From Pseudomonas sp. GOM6 (GTDB lineage Bacteria > Pseudomonadota > Gammaproteobacteria > Pseudomonadales > Pseudomonadaceae), in contig NZ_JARPUS010000014.1 of assembly GCF_029537485.1 (NCBI RefSeq), forward strand, positions 62,001-126,000: a DNA stretch of 64,000 nucleotides, given 5' to 3'. Below the pieces are notes generated by a model, which saw only the letters and a list, made by a program, of their open reading frames with translations, did no database searches and was not told the origin of the DNA. The position numbers were made by a program, and so were the translations under genes. Below are positions 10,584 to 18,992 of this stretch, in pieces. Positions within the stretch are counted from its first letter, which is position 1, and the number at the start of each line of letters is the position of its first letter.

Positions 10584-11435
10584 TCAGTTGCCGCGCATGG
10601 CCTGCTCGAGCTCGCTGAAGCTCGGGCGGTGCGCAGGCAGAAGTACCTTACGACCAAACTCCACGGCCAGGGTCGGGGGCATGCCGGAAGCAGAGGCGAC
10701 CAGCGTGGCCTTGATCGCTTCGTAAAGATTCAGCTCCTCCTTGGCATCGTGCTCCAGGGCGCCGGCCAGCGGGGCGAAGAAGCCGTAGGAAGCGAGAATA
10801 CCGAGGAAGGTGCCGACCAGCGCGGTACCGACCTTCTCACCGATCTGCGCGTTGCTCGCGCTGGCGAGGATCGACATGGTGATCACGATACCCAATACAG
10901 CAGCAACGATACCCATCGCCGGCATGCCATCGGCGACCTTGGCGACGGCATGGGACGGGTGCTCCAGTTCTTCCTTCAGGCTGGCGATTTCCATGTCGAA
11001 CAGGTTTTCCAGCTCGTGCGGCGCCATGTTGCCACTGGACATGATGCGCAGGTAATCGCAGATGAACTCGGTCATCCGCGCATCCTTGAGGATCCCCGGA
11101 TACTTGCTGAAGATCGGACTGGCATTGGGATCCTCAACATCCGCCTCGATGGCCATCATGCCTTCGCGACGACTCTTGTTGAGGATCTCGTAGAGCAGCT
11201 TCAGCACTTCCAGATAAAACGCATGGGTAAAACGACTGCTGAACATCGCCAGCGACTTCTTGAAAACCGTCATGAAGGCGCTGGAAGGGTTGGCCTGCAG
11301 GAAAGCACCTAATGCAGCGCCGCCGATGATCAGCACTTCGAAAGGATGCACCAGCGCCATGAACTTGCCGCCGGACAGAATGAAACCGCCGATTACGCAG
11401 CCGAAAACAACCAGGATGCCGATGATCTTGACCAT
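10584..11435 (-). CDS. motA: Flagellar motor stator protein MotA
   Basis: Inner-membrane stator subunit that converts proton flow into torque on FliG. At 283 residues it has the expected length and four membrane segments: residues 3-20, 33-45, about 170-190 and 200-220. The conserved channel Pro/Thr region PAMGIVAAVLGIVITMSIL and the large cytoplasmic loop between helices 2 and 3 are present. First gene of motAB, preceded by a sigma-28-type promoter at 11492-11518. Confidence 0.97.
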   Translation of the reverse strand: MVKIIGILVVFGCVIGGFILSGGKFMALVHPFEVLIIGGAALGAFLQANPSSAFMTVFKKSLAMFSSRFTHAFYLEVLKLLYEILNKSRREGMMAIEADVEDPNASPIFSKYPGILKDARMTEFICDYLRIMSSGNMAPHELENLFDMEIASLKEELEHPSHAVAKVADGMPAMGIVAAVLGIVITMSILASASNAQIGEKVGTALVGTFLGILASYGFFAPLAGALEHDAKEELNLYEAIKATLVASASGMPPTLAVEFGRKVLLPAHRPSFSELEQAMRGN

Positions 11436-11464
11436 GAGAAAAATATGCTTGCTGAGTCAGTCGA

Positions 11465-11487
11465 AAGGGTTATGCAAAACAACCCTT
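11465..11487 (-). promoter_or_regulatory. Hairpin in the predicted motA leader
   Basis: AAGGGTT and AACCCTT (11465-11471 and 11481-11487) form a 7 bp stem with a 9 nt loop just downstream of the predicted sigma-28 start and about 30 nt before the motA ATG. It may be a leader structure; function unknown. Confidence 0.4.
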
Positions 11488-11491
11488 CTAT

Positions 11492-11518
11492 TTATCGGAA
11501 GTATTGCGCCAGACTATA
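11492..11518 (-). promoter_or_regulatory. Sigma-28 (FliA) promoter of motAB
   Basis: Read on the minus strand: TATAGTCT, 11 nt spacer, TCCGATAA. The FliA consensus is TAAAGTTT-N11-GCCGATAA, so 13 of 16 positions match with exact spacing. It lies 57 bp upstream of the motA ATG. This would place motAB in the late flagellar class. Confidence 0.75.
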
Positions 11519-11555
11519 GGCAGTAAAGGCGAAAAGCCAGTTTGGCTCAACCTGC

Positions 11556-13079
11556 ATGCCCATGAATCAAGCCTCTCCGCGCAGTCTCGACAGCTGGATC
11601 AAGCAGCTCGATGCCGTGCGCCTGCCCATCGCCCGCCAGCATCATGAAATGGCGCGCCGCACCCTGCTCGATGGACGCAAGTCGCTGCGCGAAATCGCCG
11701 ACAGCATGCAGGCCAGCCCGGCCATAGCCCTGACCATTCTGCGCGAAGCCAACCGCAACGCCGGCAGTTTTGGTGAGCCGGCGGAAAGCCTGGAGATGGC
11801 CCTCAATCGCCTGGGTCTGAAACGCGCGGAAACGCTGCTTGAACAGATGCCGGTGCAGGAAGAAGCCGAGATCCCACTGGCCCTGCGCCAGCTGCAGCTG
11901 ATCAGCCTGCACGCCTCACAGCAGGCCAATGGTCTGTTTGCCGGTCGGCTGGCACGTCTGTGGCAGGAAATACACTGGGGCAGCCTGCTGTTTCTGGCAC
12001 CGCTATGGCCCCTGGTGGCCCACCAGCCGGCACTGTTCGAAGCCTGGGAAAGACGTGTACTTGGCCAGGGCGAGCCCGCTGCCAAAGTCGAGCGTGAACT
12101 GCTCGGCACACCTCTGCTACCGCTGTGCCTGGCCCTGGCCCGGCACTGGCGACTGCCGGAATGGATCTGCCAGGGCTACCGCCTGCTGGTGGAAGACCGG
12201 CGCCTGCTGGTCAAGGCGCTGCACATCGCCCATGACAATGAACATCCGCTGCACCAGCAACAGCTGCTCGATGCCGACCCTGCACTGCGACGCTGGCTGA
12301 CCCTGCCGGGCAACTGCGTGCTGCTGGCCAACGGCCTGGCCCTGTCCAGCCATCATAACTGGAGCTGCCAGCACCACCTGCGCTGGCAGCGCCTGACGGG
12401 TCTGTACCTGCAAACCGCGGTAAACGAACTACAGCAACTGATCCACCAGCAAGCCGTGCTGAGCGCGCGCCATCACACCGGCAAGGGCCTCTGGCACCCG
12501 ACCGAAGCCCTGCTCTGGCCTTGGGACAGCTGCCGCCTGAAAGCACTCCAGCCGCCCGCCGCCCCGCCGCCCCGCGACACGCTGAGCCAATGGAAACAGC
12601 ACTGCACGCGCCTGCTGGCGCAGCCCAGCGCCTTTGCCAACGTGCTGCAGCTGACCGACTGCGCCGCCGAGGCCCTGTACAGCGGCGGTATGCAGCGGGT
12701 GTTGATCCTGCTGGCCGACCGCCAACACAGTCGCCTGCACGCTCAGCAAGCCTTGGGGCTGCAGGACGCCGCCAAGCAACTGCGCCTGGATCCAGCACAA
12801 AGCCAGGTGCTGCGTAAGCTCTTGGCCGAACCTGGGCAACTGCGCCTGAGCCCGGCCAATATGGCGCAGGTATCCGCCCTGCTGCCCGGCACGCTCAAGG
12901 CCCTGTTCAACAGCGAGCACCTGCTGCTGCGCTCGATAGCCCATAACGGCCGGGTGGCGATGATGCTGATCGTCGACCAGGGCGGCGGCGAATTCGGCGC
13001 CACTCAGCTGCAGGTATTCGGCAAGACCGTGCAGTGCATCGAGCGCGCCCTAAGTACGTTCGCTCGCCGTAGCGGTTGA
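11556..13079 (+). CDS. HDOD domain-containing signalling protein
   Basis: 507 residues, divergent from motAB. The N-terminal ~270 residues look like an HDOD domain, the non-catalytic HD-related fold (ARRTLLDGRKSLREIADSMQ, SPAIALTILREANRNAG, ALNRLGLKRAETLL). The C-terminal ~170 residues resemble a GAF-type sensor (DCAAEALYSGGMQRVLILLA, VAMMLIVDQGGGEF). No catalytic HD pair or GGDEF/EAL motif is visible. It corresponds in position to PA4955 of P. aeruginosa. ATG 11556 and 11562 are both possible. Function unknown; a signalling or adaptor role is inference. Confidence 0.75.
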   Translation: MPMNQASPRSLDSWIKQLDAVRLPIARQHHEMARRTLLDGRKSLREIADSMQASPAIALTILREANRNAGSFGEPAESLEMALNRLGLKRAETLLEQMPVQEEAEIPLALRQLQLISLHASQQANGLFAGRLARLWQEIHWGSLLFLAPLWPLVAHQPALFEAWERRVLGQGEPAAKVERELLGTPLLPLCLALARHWRLPEWICQGYRLLVEDRRLLVKALHIAHDNEHPLHQQQLLDADPALRRWLTLPGNCVLLANGLALSSHHNWSCQHHLRWQRLTGLYLQTAVNELQQLIHQQAVLSARHHTGKGLWHPTEALLWPWDSCRLKALQPPAAPPPRDTLSQWKQHCTRLLAQPSAFANVLQLTDCAAEALYSGGMQRVLILLADRQHSRLHAQQALGLQDAAKQLRLDPAQSQVLRKLLAEPGQLRLSPANMAQVSALLPGTLKALFNSEHLLLRSIAHNGRVAMMLIVDQGGGEFGATQLQVFGKTVQCIERALSTFARRSG

Positions 13080-13158
13080 ACCGTCGTAACGTTTCCGCCG
13101 CCCGGGGCCGTCAGCTTTCGCTACAATCCGCCCTTCCCCTCACGCCACGGAGCCCTTT

Positions 13159-13974
13159 ATGTCCGCCTTCTCCGGCCTGCCGCTAGTGATCGAGCCCGTC
13201 GACCTGGCCAGTCGCCTGCAGGCCCCCGAGCTGATTTTGCTCGACCTGAGCGGTGCCGCACGCTACGCCGAGGGGCATATTCCCGGCGCACGCTGGGTCG
13301 ACAGCAAGCGCACGCAGCTGGGCCAGCCGCCGGCACCTGGGCTGCTGCCGGAGCGTGCTCAGCTGGAAGCGCTATTCGGCGAACTCGGCCATCGAGCGGA
13401 TGCCGTCTATGTGGTGTACGACGACGAAGGGGGCGGCTGGGCGGGTCGTTTCATCTGGCTGCTCGACGTGATCGGCCACAGCCACTATCACTTCCTCAAC
13501 GGTGGCCTGCAGGCCTGGATGAGCGAAGGCCGCGAGTTGAGCCAGGCCGTACCGCCTAGCGCAGCCAGCCAGACCAGCCTGACGCTGCACGACGAACCTA
13601 CCGCCAGCCGCGACTACCTGCAAAGCCGCTTGGGCGCGACCGACCTGGCCATCTGGGATGCTCGCAGCCCAGCCGAGTTCAGCGGCGAGAAGGTACTGGC
13701 CGCACGCGGCGGCCATGTGCCGGGCGCGGTCAACTTCGAGTGGACTGCCGGCATGGACACCCAGCACGGGCTGCGCATCCGCAGCGACATGGCCGAGGTA
13801 TTGGAAAAACTCGGCATCACCAAGGACAAGGAAGTGATCACCCATTGCCAGACTCATCGCCGCTCCGGCTTCACCTATGTGGTGGCCAAGGCGCTGGGCT
13901 ATCCGCGGGTCAGGGCCTATGCCGGTTCCTGGTCCGAATGGGGCAACCTGCCCGACACCCCGATCGAACACTGA
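13159..13974 (+). CDS. rhdA: Thiosulfate sulfurtransferase (rhodanese) RhdA
   Basis: Two-domain rhodanese of 271 residues. The N-terminal domain is inactive; the C-terminal one carries the active-site loop CQTHRR with Cys230, the same loop type and number as Azotobacter RhdA. The boundary motif (WDARSPAEFSGEK) and the sequence RAYAGSWSEWGN are typical. The start has GGAG 9 nt upstream. A TACAAT -10-like hexamer sits at 13121-13126 but no convincing -35 was found. psd follows after 15 bp, so the two are probably co-transcribed. Confidence 0.94.
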   Translation: MSAFSGLPLVIEPVDLASRLQAPELILLDLSGAARYAEGHIPGARWVDSKRTQLGQPPAPGLLPERAQLEALFGELGHRADAVYVVYDDEGGGWAGRFIWLLDVIGHSHYHFLNGGLQAWMSEGRELSQAVPPSAASQTSLTLHDEPTASRDYLQSRLGATDLAIWDARSPAEFSGEKVLAARGGHVPGAVNFEWTAGMDTQHGLRIRSDMAEVLEKLGITKDKEVITHCQTHRRSGFTYVVAKALGYPRVRAYAGSWSEWGNLPDTPIEH

Positions 13975-13989
13975 TTTCAAGGAAATGCG

Positions 13990-14853
13990 ATGAAAGAGCG
14001 CCTATTTATCCTCAGCCAGTACCTGCTGCCGCACCACCTGCTGTCACGCCTGATCGGCTGCGCCGCCGAGTGCCGTGCCAGCTGGTTCAAGGACCGCCTG
14101 ATTGGCTGGTTCGCCAAACAGTATCAGGTCAACATGGCCGAGGCCGAGGTCGAGAACCTGGCCGCCTACGAGCACTTCAACGCCTTCTTCACGCGCGCCC
14201 TGAAAGAAGGTGCGCGCCCGCTGGACGAGACGCCCGGCGCCATTCTCTGCCCGGCCGACGGAGCCGTCAGCCAGCTCGGCCCTATCGAGCAGGGCCGCTG
14301 CTTCCAGGCCAAGGGCCACAGCTTTAGCGTGCTGGAACTGCTCGGCGGCGACGCCGAACGTGCCAAACCCTTCATGGGCGGCGACTTCGCCACCGTCTAC
14401 CTGTCGCCCAAGGACTACCACCGCGTGCACATGCCGCTGGCCGGCACCCTGCGCGAGATGGTGTATGTGCCGGGCCGCCTGTTCTCGGTCAACCAGACGA
14501 CCGCCGAGAACGTACCTGAGCTGTTCGCCCGCAACGAGCGCGTCGTCTGCCTGTTCGATACCGAGCGCGGCCCTATGGCCGTGGTACTGGTCGGCGCCAT
14601 GATCGTCGCCAGCATCGAAACGGTCTGGGCAGGCCTGGTCACCCCACCCAAGCGCGAGCTGAAGACCACTCGTTACGACGCAGCAGCCCGCACCGCCATC
14701 GAACTGGCAAAAGGCGGGGAACTGGGTCGCTTCAAGCTCGGCTCCACCGCCATCGTGCTATTCGGCCCGCAACAGGTGCAATGGGCCGAAGACCTTGCCG
14801 CTGGCAGCACCGTGCGCATGGGCCAAGCCCTGGCTGTACCTCGCAATGCCTGA
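13990..14853 (+). CDS. psd: Phosphatidylserine decarboxylase proenzyme
   Basis: Makes phosphatidylethanolamine from phosphatidylserine at the inner membrane. The 287-residue proenzyme self-cleaves at the LGST site (Leu250-Thr253), making the pyruvoyl group from Ser252. The supporting triad is visible as the Asp in LCPADGAVSQ and the His in DYHRVHMPLAG. Starts at ATG 13990 with AGGAA just upstream; lies 15 bp after rhdA. A hairpin without a T-run follows at 14862. Confidence 0.96.
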   Translation: MKERLFILSQYLLPHHLLSRLIGCAAECRASWFKDRLIGWFAKQYQVNMAEAEVENLAAYEHFNAFFTRALKEGARPLDETPGAILCPADGAVSQLGPIEQGRCFQAKGHSFSVLELLGGDAERAKPFMGGDFATVYLSPKDYHRVHMPLAGTLREMVYVPGRLFSVNQTTAENVPELFARNERVVCLFDTERGPMAVVLVGAMIVASIETVWAGLVTPPKRELKTTRYDAAARTAIELAKGGELGRFKLGSTAIVLFGPQQVQWAEDLAAGSTVRMGQALAVPRNA

Positions 14854-14861
14854 GCTTAATC

Positions 14862-14884
14862 GCGCGATGGAACATCCATCGCGC
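14862..14884 (+). terminator. Stem-loop after psd (weak terminator candidate)
   Basis: GCGCGATGG, loop AACAT, CCATCGCGC: a perfect 9 bp stem just after the psd stop. No T-run follows, so it may be an RNA 3'-end stabiliser or Rho-assisted end, not a classical terminator. Confidence 0.45.
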
Positions 14885-15000
14885 CTTGCCTGTCGAAGCC
14901 TTACCCAATCTTGCTCGGTTAGGGCTTGCCTATGCTGCTAGAGTTCCTGCAAAGCTCGTCACCAGAAAGAGCTGCCTGACCCTTGGATATCTACTCCGGT

Positions 15001-16818
15001 ATGGATAAGCAAAGCCCTCACCTGCTACTGCGTGTTTCCACTCCCGACAGACAGGGCCTGTCCTTCTGCGAAGCGACCCCGCGCGAGTTCAAACGCTGGA
15101 TCGCCGATCTGCCCAAGGCCAATATCGGCGAAACAGCCCGACAGCTCTACCAGTGCCTAGTGGAGCTGAACCAGCTGGTCACCTCCAGCGAAAACCGCCT
15201 GCAACTGCTCGAACTGCTGCGCCCGGAGGTGTACTTCGTCTGCAGCCATCTGGAACGCCACTTTCTCAACCAGTCCATCGTCCTCGATGAACGCCCGCGC
15301 AAGGTCGCCAACCTGTGCCAGGCGCTGCAGAATCACCTGGCCATTGGCTACAAGCTGATCGTTACCCGGGTAATGCCGCGTTTCAGCAAGGACAATGCTC
15401 CGGTGCTGGCCATGGCCCTGCAGCGCGCCAGCCATAGCCTGTGCGGCCCACTAGTGCGGGCCAGTCAGCTCTATTGCCCGGTTCCGGAAGGTTTGTGGCT
15501 GGAGCTGCACCAGCTTTACCTGATGGCACGCAGGCATGGGCTGCAGCAACTACAGATCAGCGATGGCCTGACCCGTAATGGTCGCAGCCTGAGCATCGAG
15601 CAGGTGTACATCGGCGCACTGCTCCTGGGGTGCGCCCGCTGCAACCAGATGCGCCAAAGTAGCATCGCTCGCCTGGCCGAGGGCCTGGAAAGCTGGAGCA
15701 AGCTGGCCACACTGCAGGCGGCCGATGCCCCCGGAAGCCTGTTTGCCATCAGCCCACAACTGGATGGCCCGCCTCGCTACAAGTCACTGTTCGGCGAAGC
15801 TGAACTGCATAGCCTGCTGGGCCTCGATCCGACCCCGCTGGTCGATGCCATCAAAGAGTTCCTCCTGCTGCCCCCTGAGAGCACGGAAGCCAAACAGCTG
15901 CAGATACCAGAAGGGATGCCACTGGATCTGCTGCAGCACCTGAGCTCCGCCTGGGGCGACATTGCTGAACGTACCTTTCAGCGCAACCCCGGGCGCGGCA
16001 GCCTGTTCATCTGCATTGGCATGTCTGCCCTGCATTTCAACCTGGCCGGGCAACGCAGCTTCGCTGAAGTCCTGAAACGCCCCGAAGAAGAGCGCAGCGC
16101 CCGATTCAGTGTGAGTAACACCAGCGAGGCCACGGGCCCGGACATCTGGGCAGGCGCCTTCGATGCCCAGCGCGTCAGCAACTGGGAACCCGGCATGCCA
16201 CTGGAGGAGATCCAGTACCGCTCCACCAAACCGGGCGAACAGCACGTAGTCGAAGAAATCGCCGAGAGCTATCCCAGTCATGAGCTACCCATCGTCAACC
16301 ACAGTCCGGGCGGCTACTGCCTGAGCTGGCCACGGGAAGTTCCGGGCCAACTGCAAGCAGGAGAGCTACTGGGCATCCAGGACATGCCCGGGCAATCCTG
16401 GAGCGTGGCCGTGGTGCGCTGGATCCGCCAGGTACGGGGTGGCGGCACGCAGATGGGCATCGAACTGATCGCCCCGCACGCACAGCCCTGCGGCGTACAA
16501 CTGGTGCGCAAGAGTGAGCAGAACAGCCAGTACCTGCGCGCTCTGCTGCTGCCGGAAATTCGCGTGGTATCGCGCCCAGCCACATTGATCACGCCACGCC
16601 TGCCCTTCCAGGAGAGCCACAAGGTGCTGATCAACCACAACGGCGAGGAAACCCGCGCCGTGCTCAGTCGCAAACAGAGCTCCACCGGTAGCTTCAGCCA
16701 GTTCGAATACCGTCCGCTAACCCAGACGGAACAGCCCGGAGGGACTTCTGTCACAGCCGTGAAAGAGCCCGGCAAGGCTGGGGACGAAGACTTTGACTCC
16801 CTCTGGAAGTCGCTGTAG
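15001..16818 (+). CDS. PilZ-like domain protein upstream of fimX (PA4958-like)
   Basis: 605 residues from ATG 15001; a TTG at 14983 would add six. Most of the chain (1-~420) is alpha-helical with no family I recognise. Residues ~430-510 look like a PilZ-type beta barrel: the NHSPGGYCLSW strand fits the D/N-x-S-x-x-G half of the c-di-GMP motif, followed by VVRWIRQVRGGGTQMGIELI. The upstream RxxxR arm is not evident, so ligand binding is uncertain. The gene is directly upstream of fimX (65 bp). The tail is low in conservation and acidic. Confidence 0.75.
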   Translation: MDKQSPHLLLRVSTPDRQGLSFCEATPREFKRWIADLPKANIGETARQLYQCLVELNQLVTSSENRLQLLELLRPEVYFVCSHLERHFLNQSIVLDERPRKVANLCQALQNHLAIGYKLIVTRVMPRFSKDNAPVLAMALQRASHSLCGPLVRASQLYCPVPEGLWLELHQLYLMARRHGLQQLQISDGLTRNGRSLSIEQVYIGALLLGCARCNQMRQSSIARLAEGLESWSKLATLQAADAPGSLFAISPQLDGPPRYKSLFGEAELHSLLGLDPTPLVDAIKEFLLLPPESTEAKQLQIPEGMPLDLLQHLSSAWGDIAERTFQRNPGRGSLFICIGMSALHFNLAGQRSFAEVLKRPEEERSARFSVSNTSEATGPDIWAGAFDAQRVSNWEPGMPLEEIQYRSTKPGEQHVVEEIAESYPSHELPIVNHSPGGYCLSWPREVPGQLQAGELLGIQDMPGQSWSVAVVRWIRQVRGGGTQMGIELIAPHAQPCGVQLVRKSEQNSQYLRALLLPEIRVVSRPATLITPRLPFQESHKVLINHNGEETRAVLSRKQSSTGSFSQFEYRPLTQTEQPGGTSVTAVKEPGKAGDEDFDSLWKSL

Positions 16819-16883
16819 ATTGCCGAAATAGACGATTTGTCGCCTTTTTCGCCCGCTCTTCGGCGCACTCCAAGCAAACTCTC

Positions 16884-18953
16884 ATGGCCATCGAAAAAAA
16901 AACCATACGGCTGCTGATACTTGAAGATTCGCAGAACGAGGCCGAGCGCCTGGTTAGCCTGTTCCGTAACGCCGGTCGCGCCACCCGTGTTCATCGCATC
17001 ACCTCCAGCGACAACCTGAGCGAAGCCTTACAGCAAAGCTGGGATCTGTTGATCAGCGCGCCGAGCAGCGAGCAGATCGCCCCCAGCGAAGCCATCGGCA
17101 TCATCCGCCGTCAGGCCAAGGACATTCCCGTCATCCAGCTCACAGATGGCAACGACTCCGACCTCATCACCGAAGCGCTGATGCTAGGCGCTCAGGATGC
17201 GCTGCCTCAGGGCGAAGATGAACGCCTGATTCTGGTGGCCAATCGTGAACTGGCCAACCTTGAACAGCGTCGTGCCCGCCGCGCGGCCGAGGTGGCCCTG
17301 CGCGAGGCTGAAAAACGCTGCCAGCTACTGCTGAACAGCTCGGTGGACGCCATCACCTACGTCCACGACGGTATGCATATTTATGCCAACCGTGCCTACC
17401 TCAAGCTGTTCGACTACGAGGATGCCGACGAGCTGGAAGGCATGCCGATGATCGACCTGATCGCTTCGGCTGATCAGAGCCGCTTCAAAGACTTCCTGAA
17501 GAACTACGCCAACGCAGAAGGTGACGCAGAACTGAGCTGTGGCGGAGTCAAGCCAAATGGCCAGCAGTTCCAGGCACGCATGAGCTTCTCGCCTGCCACC
17601 TATGACGGTGAACCCTGCATCCAGGTCGTTATCCGCGCCGAAAACGACAATGCCGAACTGGAAGAAAAGCTGCGCGAGATCAGCAGCCAGGATCTGGTCA
17701 CCGGCCTGTTCAACCGTTCGCACTTCCTTGAACTGATGGATGGCGCCGCACAACGCGCGATCAACCACAACCAGATAGCCAGCCTCGCCTACATCCGCGT
17801 CGACCGCTTCAGCGAATCCGTTGGCGAGGTAGGCGTAGCAGGCATCGATATTCTTCTGACCGATCTGGCCAACCTGCTGCGCAGCCACTTTGGCAGCGAC
17901 GTTCAGCTCGCGCGCTTCAGCGACGACGTCTTTACCGCTCTGATCAGCGGTAGCACACCGGAGCAATGCCAGGAACAGCTGTCCAGCCTGCTGAAAAAGG
18001 TCGAGGGACATCTGTTCGATGTCAGCGGCCGCACCGTGCAGACCACACTGTCGATCGGAGTCGCCGGCCTGAGCGAGCAGACCAGCAAAGCGCAGGAAGT
18101 GATCGAGAGAGCCCACCGCTGCGCCGACGAAATCAGCGACGGCAATGCCATCAAGACCTACAACCCGGCCGACGAACTGGCTGCCGCCGCCAACCGCGGC
18201 AATCTGGTCGCCATGGTGCAGCAGGCCCTGGAGAACAACAGCTTCCGCCTGTTGTTCCAGCCCATCATCAGCCTGCGCGGGGATAGCGACGAACATTACG
18301 AGGTGCTGCTGCGCCTACTCAGCCCTCAAGGCACTGAGGTGCCACCGACGGACTTCCTCGCCGCCGCACGCGATGCCGGCCTGGCCGAGAAGATCGACCG
18401 CTGGGTAATCCTCAACTCGATCAAGCTGCTGGCCGAACACCGTAGCAAGGGCCACAACACGCGCCTGTTCGTGCACCTGTCGAGCAGCAGCGTGCAGGAT
18501 CAGACCCTACTGCCCTGGCTCAGCGTAGCGCTCAAGGCTGCCCGCCTGCCTTCTGACGCACTGGTGCTCCAACTCAGCGAGCAGGACGCCGTTGCCTACC
18601 TCAAGCAAGCCAAAGCACTCACCCAGGGGCTGGCGGAGCTGCACTGCAAGGTGGCGCTCGGCCAGTTCGGCTGCGCACTCAACCCGTTCAACACCCTCAA
18701 GCACCTGAACATCGACTTCGTGAAGGTCGACGGCTCGTTCTCCCAGGATCTTTCCAGTGCCGAGAACCAGGAGGCATTGAAGACGCTGCTGGCCAGCCTG
18801 CACGCCCAGGCCAAGCTGACCATCGTCCCCTTCGTCGAGACCGCCAGCGTGCTAGCGACCCTCTGGCAGGCCGGGGTCAACTATATTCAGGGGCACTACC
18901 TGCAGGGCCCGAGCCAGTCGATGGACTACGACTTCTCCGCCGGCGACGAATAA
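16884..18953 (+). CDS. fimX: FimX, c-di-GMP effector for type IV pili
   Basis: 689 residues, close to P. aeruginosa FimX (691). Domain order: REC-like (1-125; LLILEDSQNEAERL), PAS (about 145-260; LLNSSVDAITYVHDGMHIYA), GGDEF (about 265-430) and EAL (about 440-689). Both catalytic signatures are degenerate: SDDVF at the GGDEF site and EVL (Glu473) at the EAL site, as in known FimX. It therefore binds c-di-GMP through the EAL domain and is not expected to turn it over. The known role is polar pilus assembly and twitching. It ends at a strong terminator. Confidence 0.95.
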   Translation: MAIEKKTIRLLILEDSQNEAERLVSLFRNAGRATRVHRITSSDNLSEALQQSWDLLISAPSSEQIAPSEAIGIIRRQAKDIPVIQLTDGNDSDLITEALMLGAQDALPQGEDERLILVANRELANLEQRRARRAAEVALREAEKRCQLLLNSSVDAITYVHDGMHIYANRAYLKLFDYEDADELEGMPMIDLIASADQSRFKDFLKNYANAEGDAELSCGGVKPNGQQFQARMSFSPATYDGEPCIQVVIRAENDNAELEEKLREISSQDLVTGLFNRSHFLELMDGAAQRAINHNQIASLAYIRVDRFSESVGEVGVAGIDILLTDLANLLRSHFGSDVQLARFSDDVFTALISGSTPEQCQEQLSSLLKKVEGHLFDVSGRTVQTTLSIGVAGLSEQTSKAQEVIERAHRCADEISDGNAIKTYNPADELAAAANRGNLVAMVQQALENNSFRLLFQPIISLRGDSDEHYEVLLRLLSPQGTEVPPTDFLAAARDAGLAEKIDRWVILNSIKLLAEHRSKGHNTRLFVHLSSSSVQDQTLLPWLSVALKAARLPSDALVLQLSEQDAVAYLKQAKALTQGLAELHCKVALGQFGCALNPFNTLKHLNIDFVKVDGSFSQDLSSAENQEALKTLLASLHAQAKLTIVPFVETASVLATLWQAGVNYIQGHYLQGPSQSMDYDFSAGDE

Positions 18954-18961
18954 ACCGCAAG

Positions 18962-18989
18962 AAAAAGCCCCGCATCTGCGGGGCTTTTT
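18962..18989. terminator. Bidirectional intrinsic terminator (fimX/serB)
   Basis: AAAAA, GCCCCGCA (18967-18974), two-base loop, TGCGGGGC (18977-18984), TTTTT. It serves the convergent fimX and serB genes. Confidence 0.92.
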
Positions 18990-18992
18990 CCC

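Noticed and set aside
13121..13126. Full sigma-70 promoter for rhdA
   Set aside because: TACAAT fits a -10 but no acceptable -35 lies 16-18 bp upstream, so only the -10 is mentioned.
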